A DNA stretch of 64,000 nucleotides from Bactericera cockerelli (lineage: Eukaryota > Arthropoda > Insecta > Hemiptera > Triozidae). Below, piece after piece: positions 10,781 to 20,505 of this stretch. The translations under genes and the position numbers were made by a program. Below the pieces are notes generated by a model. It did no database searches, was not told where the DNA came from, and saw only the letters and a program-made list of their open reading frames with translations. Position 1 is the first letter of the stretch. Each line of letters starts with the position of its first letter. Where the stretch lies: positions 26,047,205-26,111,204 of the forward strand of contig CM044963.1 of the NCBI GenBank assembly GCA_024516035.1, in the 5' to 3' direction.

Positions 10781-11159
10781 ACAGGCATAATTTAACATTA
10801 TATAATTATTATTGAAATTATTTTTATTTTTTATAATCCTGTGGCAGGCTCAGTTAACACACCAGCATGTGTGCATGTATGTGGGCTGTGTCTGTGTAAC
10901 TAGGCCAGATATGAGGTCGAGGATATAATAAAGAATGATGGTGTTAGTCAGTTTACTTATCTGTGGTTCAGAGTCTTAGGGGAGTATTATGAAACAGGAT
11001 TAGTAAATATAAATATCTATTTTTGTACCTAACATGCACTTAGCATTATACCTCGTTGAATCGCCAAAGAAATTCTCTGAAAGAGGAAAACCTTGGCGGC
11101 CTTTTTATTTATCAGATTTATCAGCTAACCGATAGATATTTTGGGCTGTGAAAATGGCA

Positions 11160-11335
11160 CAGACAAACCTATTTTTTGGGATTAACGTCGCTTTCAACTG
11201 CAAGATTCACTGGAAGCTACTCAAATTAACCTCACCCAGACCTGATTGGGGCCGGGAAGAGCCAGCATTACGAGGATTTGAATTTGAATGGTCAGCCACC
11301 GAAGTATTAGCCTTGCTGGACGTTGCTTAATATTA
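11160..11335 (-). mobile_element. 5S-rRNA-derived SINE, internally deleted
   Basis: Reverse orientation: gggattaacgtcgctttcaa, then cacccagacctgattggggc, agccagcattacgaggattt, and ccttgctggacgttgctta. The 5' end of the head is lost. Copy B 44979-45150 keeps a longer body. Confidence 0.8.
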
Positions 11336-11906
11336 CACTTAATTATTTAAAAATGGAATTGATTTGAATTTTTTTACACATTTTTAAAAAAAGGAAAACA
11401 ATATTTGTGATTTATAATATTCGAAACTTACGGAGGTAATATAAGTAGAGATAATACTAATTGTAAGAGACAAAGTTGAAGAAGACCCAAGAAAGAAAAA
11501 CTGTGGAGTAAAAGACGACGCGCTAAATAGAAAGATATGGAAGGAAAGGATTCATGGAACAAATGCCGACCCCAAGTAGGTTTGGGAAAAGGCAAAGTGA
11601 AAAAAGAAGAATATACTTGTAAGTTACAAAAAAGTCAAATATTTCACGTTGGGAATCGCTGACCTGAAGTTTGCACTGGGCTCATATTCCTATGTTGGCA
11701 TAAGGTTGGGTTTGTGGGTATGCCTGCTTCAACTAGGTACTTAGTCTAGAGAATTGAGTAAAGTAGATAAATATTAAATACATATACAGTTATACACTAT
11801 ATCGTCGTCTAGAAGGTAAAACTGATCAAGTGACAGTTGGTCATTTCTCGATTTTTCGTTACTCTGGTCGGAAATTAACCTCTAACTATTGGCTAAAAAT
11901 CAAAAG

Positions 11907-11949
11907 TAATGCGAAAGCGGTTCCGGGGCACACTTACCTTAGAAAAAAA
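11907..11949 (+). mobile_element. 43-bp SINE family H tail insertion
   Basis: The fragment taatgcgaaagcggttccgg plus a short A tail is bounded by aaatcaaaag repeats. Copy B has one uninterrupted aaatcaaaagttcgg near 45713. The same sequence ends the complete H element at 57720-57905. Confidence 0.85.
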
Positions 11950-12192
11950 AAAAATCAAAAGTTCGGTAGTATTCAAACATATGCGCGGGAAAAAGCGAAA
12001 ATCCATTTTTACCTGAAAGACTGTGGTGGAGATTTCAATGACCAAATGGAGATGGTCAGTTTTACCTTCCAGCCGACGATATGTAAATATGGCAATAGGT
12101 AAGGTCCAAGCCAGAATATCATTATCAGGACTACGCCAAATGAGTGTGAAGAAATGGTATAGACAGAAGAACTAGACCGGTAATATTCATTA

Positions 12193-12280
12193 CTTATCTC
12201 GGTAGCTTCATCGATAAGGCGGCGGACTTGTAACCTGGAGGTCGGTGGTTCAAGTCCCAAGTTCAGCAAAGGGAAACAAA
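12193..12280 (+). mobile_element. SINE family F head
   Basis: Head atctcggtagcttcatcgat, acttgtaacctggaggtcgg, gttcaagtcccaagttcagc. Family body sequence reappears at 12438-12510, so a further insert may separate them. The minus-strand open frame across it is a shadow. Confidence 0.75.
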
Positions 12281-12320
12281 TTGTTCATATATTTTAAATA
12301 AATACAATCGCGGCTGTCTA

Positions 12321-12333
12321 CCTTTGGTAGATT
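12321..12333. other. empty target site of the copy-B LINE insertion
   Basis: A single cctttggtagatt occurs here. In copy B it is duplicated on both sides of 46066-46759. Confidence 0.9.
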
Positions 12334-12519
12334 GCTAATACACAGCATACTTATCAATCCAGAAGATATTAGCTTTCTCAAAAGTTGGGGGTTTTTCTAA
12401 TTTTTTTTTTTCTTCATTTATTCTTTAATTTTATTGAAGCGAACTTGAGAAGTGGTGACATCACGAAAGTGACTAACACAAGTATGATAACTTTTATGCC
12501 CGTGTTTTATTATGTTCAA

Positions 12520-12995
12520 CGCTAATAACTTCAAAAATCTTTAAAGTTAGCGAGTAAGTTATCTCTAAAATTAGTTTTAAATTTAGTTTACTGACCATGT
12601 CGTTACAGGCGAAATGGCCATCTGAAAACAAATAATCAAGTAAAACAAAAAAAGGCAAGTGTTTCTATATTCAAAATATTTCGTTCAGAAAGCTTCAACC
12701 TGTTGTTAAGTGTTCATAAAAATCCAACATTTGGGCGGCTTGGGGTAAAGTATTTGAGGAAATGTAGGAATTAATTACAATCAGTTCATATTTGTTTCAC
12801 AACTACATAAATATCAATAACAAAAAATGTTTTTAACTATTTATAAAATATAAAAAAAATGCCTTCCAAGTCTCCACGAGGCACTGTGCCCATCACAGCT
12901 GCATGCATTGCCTCTCTGGATACACAGAGAAATCCTCTGTTTTATCAAAGGAAATTGCAGGAATTAATATAGTTGAAAATTTCATATTTGCGTAA
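12520..12995. other. copy A sequence without a recognised element
   Basis: AT-rich. It matches copy B with a few substitutions up to about 12.78 kb and essentially none after. Confidence 0.6.
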
Positions 12996-13110
12996 ACCTC
13001 AACCGTGATGTCACAATGACTCAAAATCGTCTCAATAACCCGGGACTCGAACCAACGACCTCCAGGTCACGAGTCCGCCGCCTTGGTGATTCAGCTACTG
13101 AGATCGGCAA
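12996..13110 (-). mobile_element. SINE family F, reverse
   Basis: ggactcgaaccaacgacctc, cacgagtccgccgccttggt, attcagctactgagatcggc. Paired with 47432-47546. Confidence 0.8.
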
Positions 13111-13695
13111 GTGATAGCAATTCGTATTTGTATAGTATAGGTAAGTACACCAATTAATTGTTCATTTTCGTTCTCGGTTAACGGAGCATGAAAAATTCGG
13201 AACTCATTCAATGAAAAAAAAAAAAAAAATCCAAAAAATTTCATTAAAAAAAATCGATTTTTTTTACATACGAAAACGAACACAATATGTACGAGAATTG
13301 CTGTAAATTAAGATCTACCTACATGAAATATATACGTAAAAGTAAGTGGTAATTGCGAGGTGATTGACCTCTGATACTCCAGAGCAAGGGGTGGTGGTTA
13401 TCTATGCATTACACATGATTTTTATTAATTTTTCACAACGTGGAATCTTAAAAAGTGGGAGTTTAGTCTCTATTAGAAACAAAATATAAATGGGAATTTT
13501 ATCGACAGATTTCTTTTGTCTTATTTAAAAATTATAATCTTAGAAATAAAAATGTATTATTTTTTTGGCATTGGTTGGCAAGGCTATTCTATACATGTAC
13601 TAAGTACAGTTATTGTATATTATTTGATCTTTCAACATTATAATAACAAATAAGTGATGGAATCAATTAAAACTTTTGACTTGATAATTATCTTA

Positions 13696-13831
13696 AATTC
13701 AATCCTGTGGCATAATTCGGCCCTCGGACCCACGCAGGGTTAATAGACAAGAAAGGTTACTTCAATTCAATCCTGTGTCATAATTCGGCCCTAGGACCCA
13801 CGCAGGGTTAATAGACATGAAAGGTTATCAC
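13696..13831. repeat. 68-bp tandem repeat, two units
   Basis: aattcaatcctgtg...cacgcagggttaatagacaag is repeated at 13764 with few differences. Paired with about 48132-48267. Confidence 0.9.
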
Positions 13832-14039
13832 CACGCCAGCAGGCCAAAGTGTGGAGATAAAAAGCGTTGCACAACTTCTCACTTCTATTCTGTATTGACT
13901 TCTCTCATTATTAATAGAGCTTGTCAGATATCCGAATGCATCTTAACATCAAAGTATCGCCACAGCTCCAGCCTTCACAGAGAGAGTGCATATGAAGGAA
14001 ATGGAGATAAGAAGTTAGGAAGATTATAAAAATAATAAT

Positions 14040-14246
14040 AACACTCTTTTGAGGAAGGTAACCAACTAACCACCAGACGTGATTAATGGTCAAAGCGTTT
14101 TCTACCACCTAACCCTCAGAGTCTTAATATTATGTGGTCCTATTCTCAAATAAATGAGGAAAAATTCATGCATCGGGTGGGATTCGAACCAACGGATCCC
14201 TACGCTACCTGGATTGCAAGACTAGCGGCTTAACCACTGGACTAAC
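14040..14246 (-). mobile_element. SINE family D, interrupted by the hAT-type MITE
   Basis: Reverse-orientation D copy: ttctaccacctaaccctcag, tattatgtggtc, tgggattcgaaccaacggat, then ttaaccactggactaac. The last eight bases are the MITE's target duplication. Confidence 0.85.
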
Positions 14247-16001
14247 TAGTGATGGCCGCGAGCTGCGAGGCGAGGCGAACTGTTCGCGCGTACCGCGAGT
14301 TGGGCAAAAACTCGCCTCGCATCTAAAAAAGTTCGCGCGAGGCGAACTGTAAAAAAAACTCGCCCCGCGCGAGCGCGAGTCGTCATTTCTGCGAGGCGAG
14401 GCGAGGCGAACTAGTTCGCGCGAGCGGTTCGCAGTTCGCGCTAAATACTATGTTAATCCCATAGGGAAACTTTTGCAATAGTAACGTTTTAATAGATCAT
14501 TTGATTGGAATAAAAATACCAAGTTTGTTGTTTTGAAAAGTACTTTAATTTTTAACAGGAGCGGCAGTTCGGAAAATGTTTTTGGGGTGCTGCCACATAA
14601 ACCGGACTAACATGGGATTTATAGAGTCGCAGTTTGTAATTAATACTTTAAACTCAAGAGATTTTCGCGTTAGATACCATAAAGTGGGGTGGTTACATTT
14701 ACTAACTTCCGCTCCAAGAAAGTTCAATTTCAATATTTACACTGATGACTCATTATTACATGATAATTATAATTTCGTAATAAATATTATAATGGGTCGT
14801 TATATTATATTCAAATGCAAAAATTACAGTACTTATAACTTATCAATATACAGGGTGTATATTAAAGAAAGGAGCCAGTCAAAATATCTCGTCTATGGAA
14901 GCGATTTTCAGAAGACCCTGAAACGCGTGTCTCATTATATGGAAGGGAAAACTTTTTCAGGGGGTTAATTTTTCATACTCTTAACAGGGGCGGCCCTAGG
15001 GGGGTCAACTTTGGAATCTTAAATGGAACCACCCTATTTGTAATACAGTGCCGGAGATATCGTACATTTCATTTCACAGGTTTCAGTAATTTTTATAGGA
15101 AATAAATTGTATTTTTCTAAAAACTGGTTGGTCAATTCAAATGATGAAACTTTCCTGCCCTTTTGATACCATTAGCTTTACCAGGGAATATTTCAAGTGG
15201 TCAACTTTTCTTTATGTTGTGAAAACCATCCTTTTTCGAGTATAATTTGTGAGAAATATATGCAATGATTCATGTTGTTCAATTTAAAATAAAACAGGGC
15301 CCGATTTACTTCAAATTAATGTGAAAAATTCTAAAACCCGCGTGCAGTAACTGGTCTCCGGCCCTGTCTAAAAATACTTTTAATGGTAACTACTTTTCAG
15401 AAATGTATTACAAATAGGGTGGTTCCATTTAAGATTCCAAAGTTGACCCCCCTGGGGCTGCCCCTGTTAAGAGTATGAAAAATTAAACCCCCTGAAAAAG
15501 ATCCCCCCTCCATATAATGAGACACGTGTTTCAGGGTGTTCTGAAAATCGCTTCCATACACGACATATTTTGACTGGCTCCTTTTTTTATACACCCTGTA
15601 CAATCTTAAATTATTTATTGAAGCTATATGTACTTTGTCCCATATGTGATATGTTTTTCGGTCCAACGACTTATGAAGATATGCATTAAATATATCAAAA
15701 GAATTGTTAAAAAACAGAGATTTTATTATCCCTTTTTAAAGAACGATTCTGCATTGTTTGCATAAAAAAGCATAATTTTCTTATGCTTTTTACCACTAGA
15801 CACTCTGGAAGCGCGAGGCGAACTGCGCGAACTAATCTCGCGCGAACTGCGAGGCGAGGCGAGCGCGAACCGACGTAAGCGCGAGGCGAGGCGAACTTAA
15901 AATTTTGCGAGCGCGAGTTACGAAAAAGTTCGCCTCGCGCCCTGCGAGGCGAGCGCGAGTCAAGCCAAAGTTCGCCTCGCCTCGCGCTTTTGCCATCACT
16001 A
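14247..16001. mobile_element. hAT-type MITE with 8-bp target duplication
   Basis: The ends tagtgatggc and gccatcacta are inverted and flanked by ggactaac at 14239-14246 and 16002-16009. An 8-bp duplication and this end motif fit the hAT superfamily. Both subterminal zones (about 14257-14440 and 15808-15990) are packed with gcgaggcgaac and its complement, probably transposase-binding repeats. No transposase remains. It contains the foldback 14849-15600. The copy-B counterpart is 48683-50438. Confidence 0.93.
14849..15600. mobile_element. foldback element with TACAGGGTG end, nested in the hAT-type MITE
   Basis: Arms 14849-15047 and 15404-15600 are inverted copies (about 200 bp each) ending tacagggtgtat / atacaccctgta. 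The open frame at 14576-14968 only runs into this arm and shows no domain. Confidence 0.88.
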
Positions 16002-16137
16002 GGACTAACAAAGATTACCCAACAGAAAGAGAAGGTCGAATCGCAGAGTAGACAGAAAAACCTTTTTTTTTAACAAATTTATTTCCAAAAAAATTGTTTA
16101 AAAAAAAAATAGTGTTTTAGAGGCTTTTCCTTCCGAT

Positions 16138-16350
16138 AATTTCATATTGGAAAGCCTAATCGCCCATCCCATAGTATGCCTCCCCTCTGATGGGCGAGAA
16201 TCGACACAATACTTTCCATTTAGGTGCTGGGTGAACACGAGCTCACCGAAAGGTTATCCCCTACGAACAACTGTTTTTTTTTCAAACAAGGGGGTTCGAA
16301 CCCGGGACCTTCCGCATGACAAGCCATGCAGTTTCTCATCACTGAAAGCT
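16138..16350 (-). mobile_element. SINE family C, reverse
   Basis: gcccatcccatagtatgcct, ttaggtgctgggtgaacacg, gttcgaacccgggaccttcc. Paired with 50575-50787. Confidence 0.85.
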
Positions 16351-16400
16351 GGCTACTTCTTTAGTATGCCTCGCCTCTAATAGGCGAGAAGTGACACAAT

Positions 16401-16500
16401 NNNNNNNNNNNNNNNNNNNNNNNNNNNNNNNNNNNNNNNNNNNNNNNNNNNNNNNNNNNNNNNNNNNNNNNNNNNNNNNNNNNNNNNNNNNNNNNNNNNN
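16401..16500. other. assembly gap (100 N)
   Basis: A run of exactly 100 N marks a join of unknown size. Open frames across it are meaningless. The duplication with copy B stops at its left edge. Confidence 1.
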
Positions 16501-16779
16501 AGAGAGGAGGGGGCAGGGGGAGGGTAACAATATTCGACTATTAAGACCATCTGTGTGCTGTGCAAACGATATGAACTCAGAAACAGTATTTCAGGAGTCA
16601 GGAAACATTACAGCAACTCACCTGCTCTGACACACGTTAGTGGTAAACGTACATTTTTACAGTCAATATCTCTAGACCTGTTTTATAACTGTTAGAAATA
16701 TCCATTCAAAACCATATTATGGATAAAAATTTACATTTCATTCAAATACAAAATAATTTTCTTCAGTGGAAGGTAACCT
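16501..16779. other. no feature seen
   Basis: Unique-looking sequence right of the gap, starting with a G/A-rich stretch. It has no match in copy B's flank. Confidence 0.5.
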
Positions 16780-16905
16780 GATCAGGTTAATGCTCAGAGC
16801 ATTTTCTACCACCTAACCCTCAAGAGTTTGGTCACAAACTTAAATAAATGAGGAAATTCCAACCACGAATCACGGAACCATGCTCTTAATTGTTTACATT
16901 ACAAG
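16780..16905 (-). mobile_element. SINE family D fragment
   Basis: gaaggtaacctgatcaggtt, ttctaccacctaaccctcaa, acttaaataaatgaggaaat. The head is lost. Confidence 0.7.
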
Positions 16906-16909
16906 TCAC

Positions 16910-16985
16910 CGAAATCAAGCAACGTCCAGCGAGGTTAAGACTTCGTGCAGGTTTGCGAGTTTCCTGCGAATGGAGGGTTAAAATT
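16910..16985 (+). mobile_element. 5S-rRNA-derived SINE with large internal deletion
   Basis: Head part gtcaccgaaatcaagcaacg, tccagcgaggttaagacttc joins directly to tail part caggtttgcgagtttcctgc. The rest of the body is missing. Confidence 0.75.
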
Positions 16986-17186
16986 TATTCCAACAAAGTC
17001 GCCATAATTTCGGTATGTAATAAGAAATAATCAACCATAGCCATTAATGATACACTAAGAATCGAGCAAAACAATAATAAAATTAATGTCACCATATTTT
17101 TGCAACACTTAACGACTTAACAGTTCCCAGAAGCCAGCTTGAGCAAACATTAGTCCACGGGTCTAACCTATTTCCCACGTCACATT

Positions 17187-17443
17187 AGCATAGACTATAC
17201 TGGGTGGTGTCCTGAAGAAATACCAACGTAGTTCCAGGAAATAATAAAGAAGAACGGGGGGTTTTAGCGGGTGAGCCGACAGAATTGGTGCCCTTCAAGA
17301 GGGGCGACACACCATACCCTGCCGGCAAGTCCCGCATATCCCTCAGCACTAGAGCTTTGCTGAAGGAATCTTATAAGATTTTCCTCCTCATAAAAAAAAA
17401 CAGTATGGCTGGAGGACGGGTCAGCATAGACTATACTGGGTGG
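17187..17443 (+). mobile_element. LINE 3' tail with poly(A) between 21-bp direct repeats
   Basis: The element tail runs from about 17209 (gtcctgaagaaataccaacg, ataataaagaagaacggggg) through ctgccggcaagtcccgcata to an A run at 17392-17400. The 21-mer starting agcatagactatactgggtg occurs at 17187-17207 and 17423-17443. Because 22 bases separate the A run from the second repeat, it is not a simple target duplication. Confidence 0.6.
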
Positions 17444-17482
17444 ACCAACAGTATGGCTGGGGCACGTTAAACAGGGAGAAGA

Positions 17483-17738
17483 GCCAGCGTCGATGGCATG
17501 ATGAATACACCGGTTCCCTTCAGAACACCGAAGTTAAGCGACATCCAGCGAGGTTAAGACTTGGATGGGTGACCATTCAAATTCTAATTCTCGTGACGCT
17601 GGCTTTTCCCGGCCCCACTCAGGCTGGGTGAGGTCAATGTGAGTAGCAGGTTTGTGAGTTTCCTGCGAATGGAGGGTAAAACCCCCGTCGTGATATGACC
17701 ATGGCAGTTGAAAGCGACGTTAAACCCCACTTAAAAAA
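17483..17738 (+). mobile_element. 5S-rRNA-derived SINE, full length, with target duplication
   Basis: Clean copy with head gccagcgtcgatggcatgat, C-box-like cttggatgggtgacc, shared body, 3' end gcgacgttaaaccccac and A tail. It is flanked by aaacagggagaaga at 17469-17482 and 17739-17752. Confidence 0.96.
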
Positions 17739-17752
17739 AAACAGGGAGAAGA

Positions 17753-17919
17753 CCAGTGTCTTGCTTAAGAGCTACAGATTATTAATAATTAGTCAACCCT
17801 AACAAACCTGTCACTAATCTTTATTCCATCCTCCCCCCCTAGTTTTTCTTTTACTATGTGAACTAAAATATGAGACCCCCTTTATTATTGATGCTTCTGT
17901 TGTTATTTTAACTCATTAT
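17753..17919. other. no feature seen
   Basis: Short unique-looking stretch without coding signal. Confidence 0.4.
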
Positions 17920-18215
17920 CCTGTCTGTCTGTCTCTCTCTCTCTCTCTTCCAAGCTTACTCTATCTTTATACCTCACTATATCCATTTCTATCTATTCTG
18001 TCTCTCTCTATATCTCACTCACACTATCTCTCTCTTGCCCCCCCTCACTCTATCTTTATACCTCTCAATATCCTTCTCTCTCTCTCACTCACACACTCTA
18101 TTTAACTACCCTCCTTACTCTTACTCTATGCCTCACTATCTCACTCACTCCCCCTCACTCTATCACTATACCTCATTCTCTTCCTCTCTCTCACTCACTC
18201 TCTCCTCCCCCTATA
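17920..18215. repeat. degenerate CT-rich tract
   Basis: ctgtctgtctctctct passes into irregular ctcactctatctttatacct units. The Ser/Leu-rich open frame at 18035-18232 is low-complexity translation. Confidence 0.9.
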
Positions 18216-18531
18216 TTTTTGCCACTAATTAATTACTCAAGGAAGATGTTTGTAAATTTTGACTCTTTCTCGTGTCACCTCTTATCTTTTCGGCCAACTG
18301 ATATTTGTCACGTAAATTCGGGAGTTCAATATTTCAGCTTATGTGTAAAACAAGAGACGACCTTATTACTACCTGATCGCCTACTGATAACCTATCGAGA
18401 TATGTCACCTAATTTGGGAGATAAAAAATTAGAGGTAGGTCAACAAAACCGTTACTGATAACCTTAGCCTTAATAATTACCGCGTGTAAGTTATCATATT
18501 TGATTATATGATATTTTTTTTATAAAGATGA

Positions 18532-18815
18532 GTGTTTCACAGACTTTTTTATTTCGTAGCCATGCAACAGCTACTAGAGATGCTTGTGGTCTGTGTTGTA
18601 GCTTGCCCACCCCGTAGTATGCCTCCCCCCTGATGGGCGAGAAGTGACATAATACTTCCCATTTAGGTGCTGGGTCAACACGACCTCACGGGAAGGTATC
18701 TCTAACAAACAACAGTAACCAAATTTTTAATACAATTTTTTGTCGGCCCGGGGGTTCAATCCCCAGACCTTCCGCATGGCAAACGAGTTCTTAACCACTG
18801 AGCTATTCGCGCGCA
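18532..18815 (-). mobile_element. SINE family C, full length, reverse
   Basis: From gagtgtttcacagac through tagtatgcctcccccctgat, taggtgctgggtcaacacga, to the head ggttcaatccccagacctt and cttaaccactgagctattcg (complement of a tRNA A-box region). Confidence 0.9.
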
Positions 18816-18905
18816 AGAAATTGTTCATATGATAACACGGTTATCGTACTTTCACACAGGGTACCATATTTTTGTGTTAAAATACAAATTCGATCAAGTT
18901 TTATT

Positions 18906-18953
18906 TAGAGTAAGATTATTGACTGTGTTGATTACGATGTGATGACACAAATA

Positions 18954-18988
<35 letters not shown>

Positions 18989-19082
18989 GCTTAACCAAAT
19001 CTCTGCTGCACATGAGACTCGTCCCATCGACCTCCAGGTTACAAGTCCGCCGCCTTATCGATCAAGCTACTGAGGTCGGTAT
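18906..19082 (-). mobile_element. SINE family F with internal A31 run
   Basis: Body gttgattacgatgtgatgac, then an A run at about 18956-18986, then the head ccatcgacctccaggttaca and gatcaagctactgaggtcgg. Confidence 0.8.
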
Positions 19083-19244
19083 TATTTCGTATGTCCTAGA
19101 CCTAGAATATTTTAAAGTCAACACTATTTAAGTATACGTTTGGTCAGACTAAATCTGTTCTAGTTAAGAAAAACTATACATTTGTCGGTACATATATTTG
19201 TAAGAAATGTACTTATTCCGATAAAGTAGGGAAAAAATCTGTCA

Positions 19245-20315
19245 ATACAATACAATATTAAAACAACACACTGTACATTCAATACCCCTTAAGGTGGTAC
19301 AGCTGACAATACAATACAATAAAGAGAGTAGTCAGTGTACAATGTAAGTCGAGTACTCATTTTCTGTTTTTTTTTTTTTTTACATATAAAATAAATGTAT
19401 ATGAATGTTTTGTAAATAAAATAAATGTTTTGTATTAATGGACAGGAAGTTCGTAAAAAAAGTACATCTGTCAATACAATACAATACAATTCATCGAGCA
19501 CTCTCTGAACAATTAAAAACCCATTGTAAAAGCACACCTGTTAATTCAATACAAAGCGTATTTGTTAATTCAAATCCGTTTATGTGGCACATCTCTCAAT
19601 ACAATACAATATCAAGAGAAGACACTGTACATTTTAAACCCGTTAATGTAGCACATCTCTCAATACAATACAATACAAAGCGTACCGTAAGACGGGTTTA
19701 GTTTGCGCCTTAAGGGGTAAAATTGCTCCACTCTATGTCCATCATGTGCAGCCCTCTCGTGGAAACAGAATGCACTGTATCTAAAAATAAATCCTCCCAA
19801 AATAATTGTTATGATTTGACAGTCGTGCCTAATGATCAAAACACTCATTCAACAAGTTGTTGCTGCTGTTATCAGTTATATGTAAATTCAAAACCCGTTT
19901 ATGCAGCACATCTCTCAATACAATACAATACAATATCAATAGAAGACACTGTACATTTTAAACCCGTTAATGTAGCACATTTCTCAATACAATACAATAC
20001 AAAGCGTATATGTAAATTCAAAAACCCGTTTATGCAGCACATCTCTCAATACAATACAATACAATATCAATAGAAGACACTGTACATTTTAAACCCGTTA
20101 ATGTAGCACATCTCTCAATACAATACAAAGCGTATATGTAAATTCAAAACCCGTTAATGTAGCACATCTCTCAATACAATACAATACAAAGCGTACATGT
20201 AAATTCAAAACCCGTTAATGTAGCACATCTCTCAATACAATACAATACAAAGCGTACATGTAAATTCCAAACCTTTTTATGTAGCACATCTCTCAATACA
20301 ATACAAAGCGTACAT
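19245..20315. repeat. minisatellite array with CAATA pentamers, ~61-bp and longer units
   Basis: Units are acccgttaatgtagcacatc, tctcaatacaatacaatac, aaagcgtacatgtaaattca. A longer variant inserts atcaatagaagacactgtac. The left part (19245-19680) is degenerate and the right part regular. The open frames over it are repeat translation. Confidence 0.93.
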
Positions 20316-20505
20316 GAGATCGCTATGACTTCTACATTACACATTTCTCCATGGTCTTATCCTAAAAAAAAAAAAAAAAATAATCCTGTTTTATAATCCA
20401 CACCTAGCCTCTTCCTTCCCAAGCGCTTTTATCATTTGTAGTGGTACCTGTCCAGTGTGCATCCAAATGCACATTTTCTGAGTAGTGTTATCTTCCCGAT
20501 CGCAA

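Larger units (their letters stand above)
682..16400. repeat. segmental duplication, copy A
   Basis: Homologous to 39669-50837. Homology begins at catcatggaataactcatgc and runs into the assembly gap. Private to copy A: 1557-2410 (repeat block), 2533-3510 (LINE), 4048-6079 (pogo-like element), 8104-9530 (second unit of a tandem duplication), 10701-10764 and 11907-11949 (short inserts). From about 12.8 kb to the gap I see almost no differences from copy B, while the part before it differs more. Confidence 0.93.

Noticed and set aside
14257..14440. CpG island or promoter
   Set aside because: The GC-rich block is a repeated gcgaggcgaac motif at the ends of a hAT-type MITE, not tied to a gene.
17483..17590. 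Functional 5S rRNA gene
   Set aside because: The 3' third departs from 5S rRNA and runs into a SINE body with poly(A) and target duplication; there is no T-run terminator at the 5S end.
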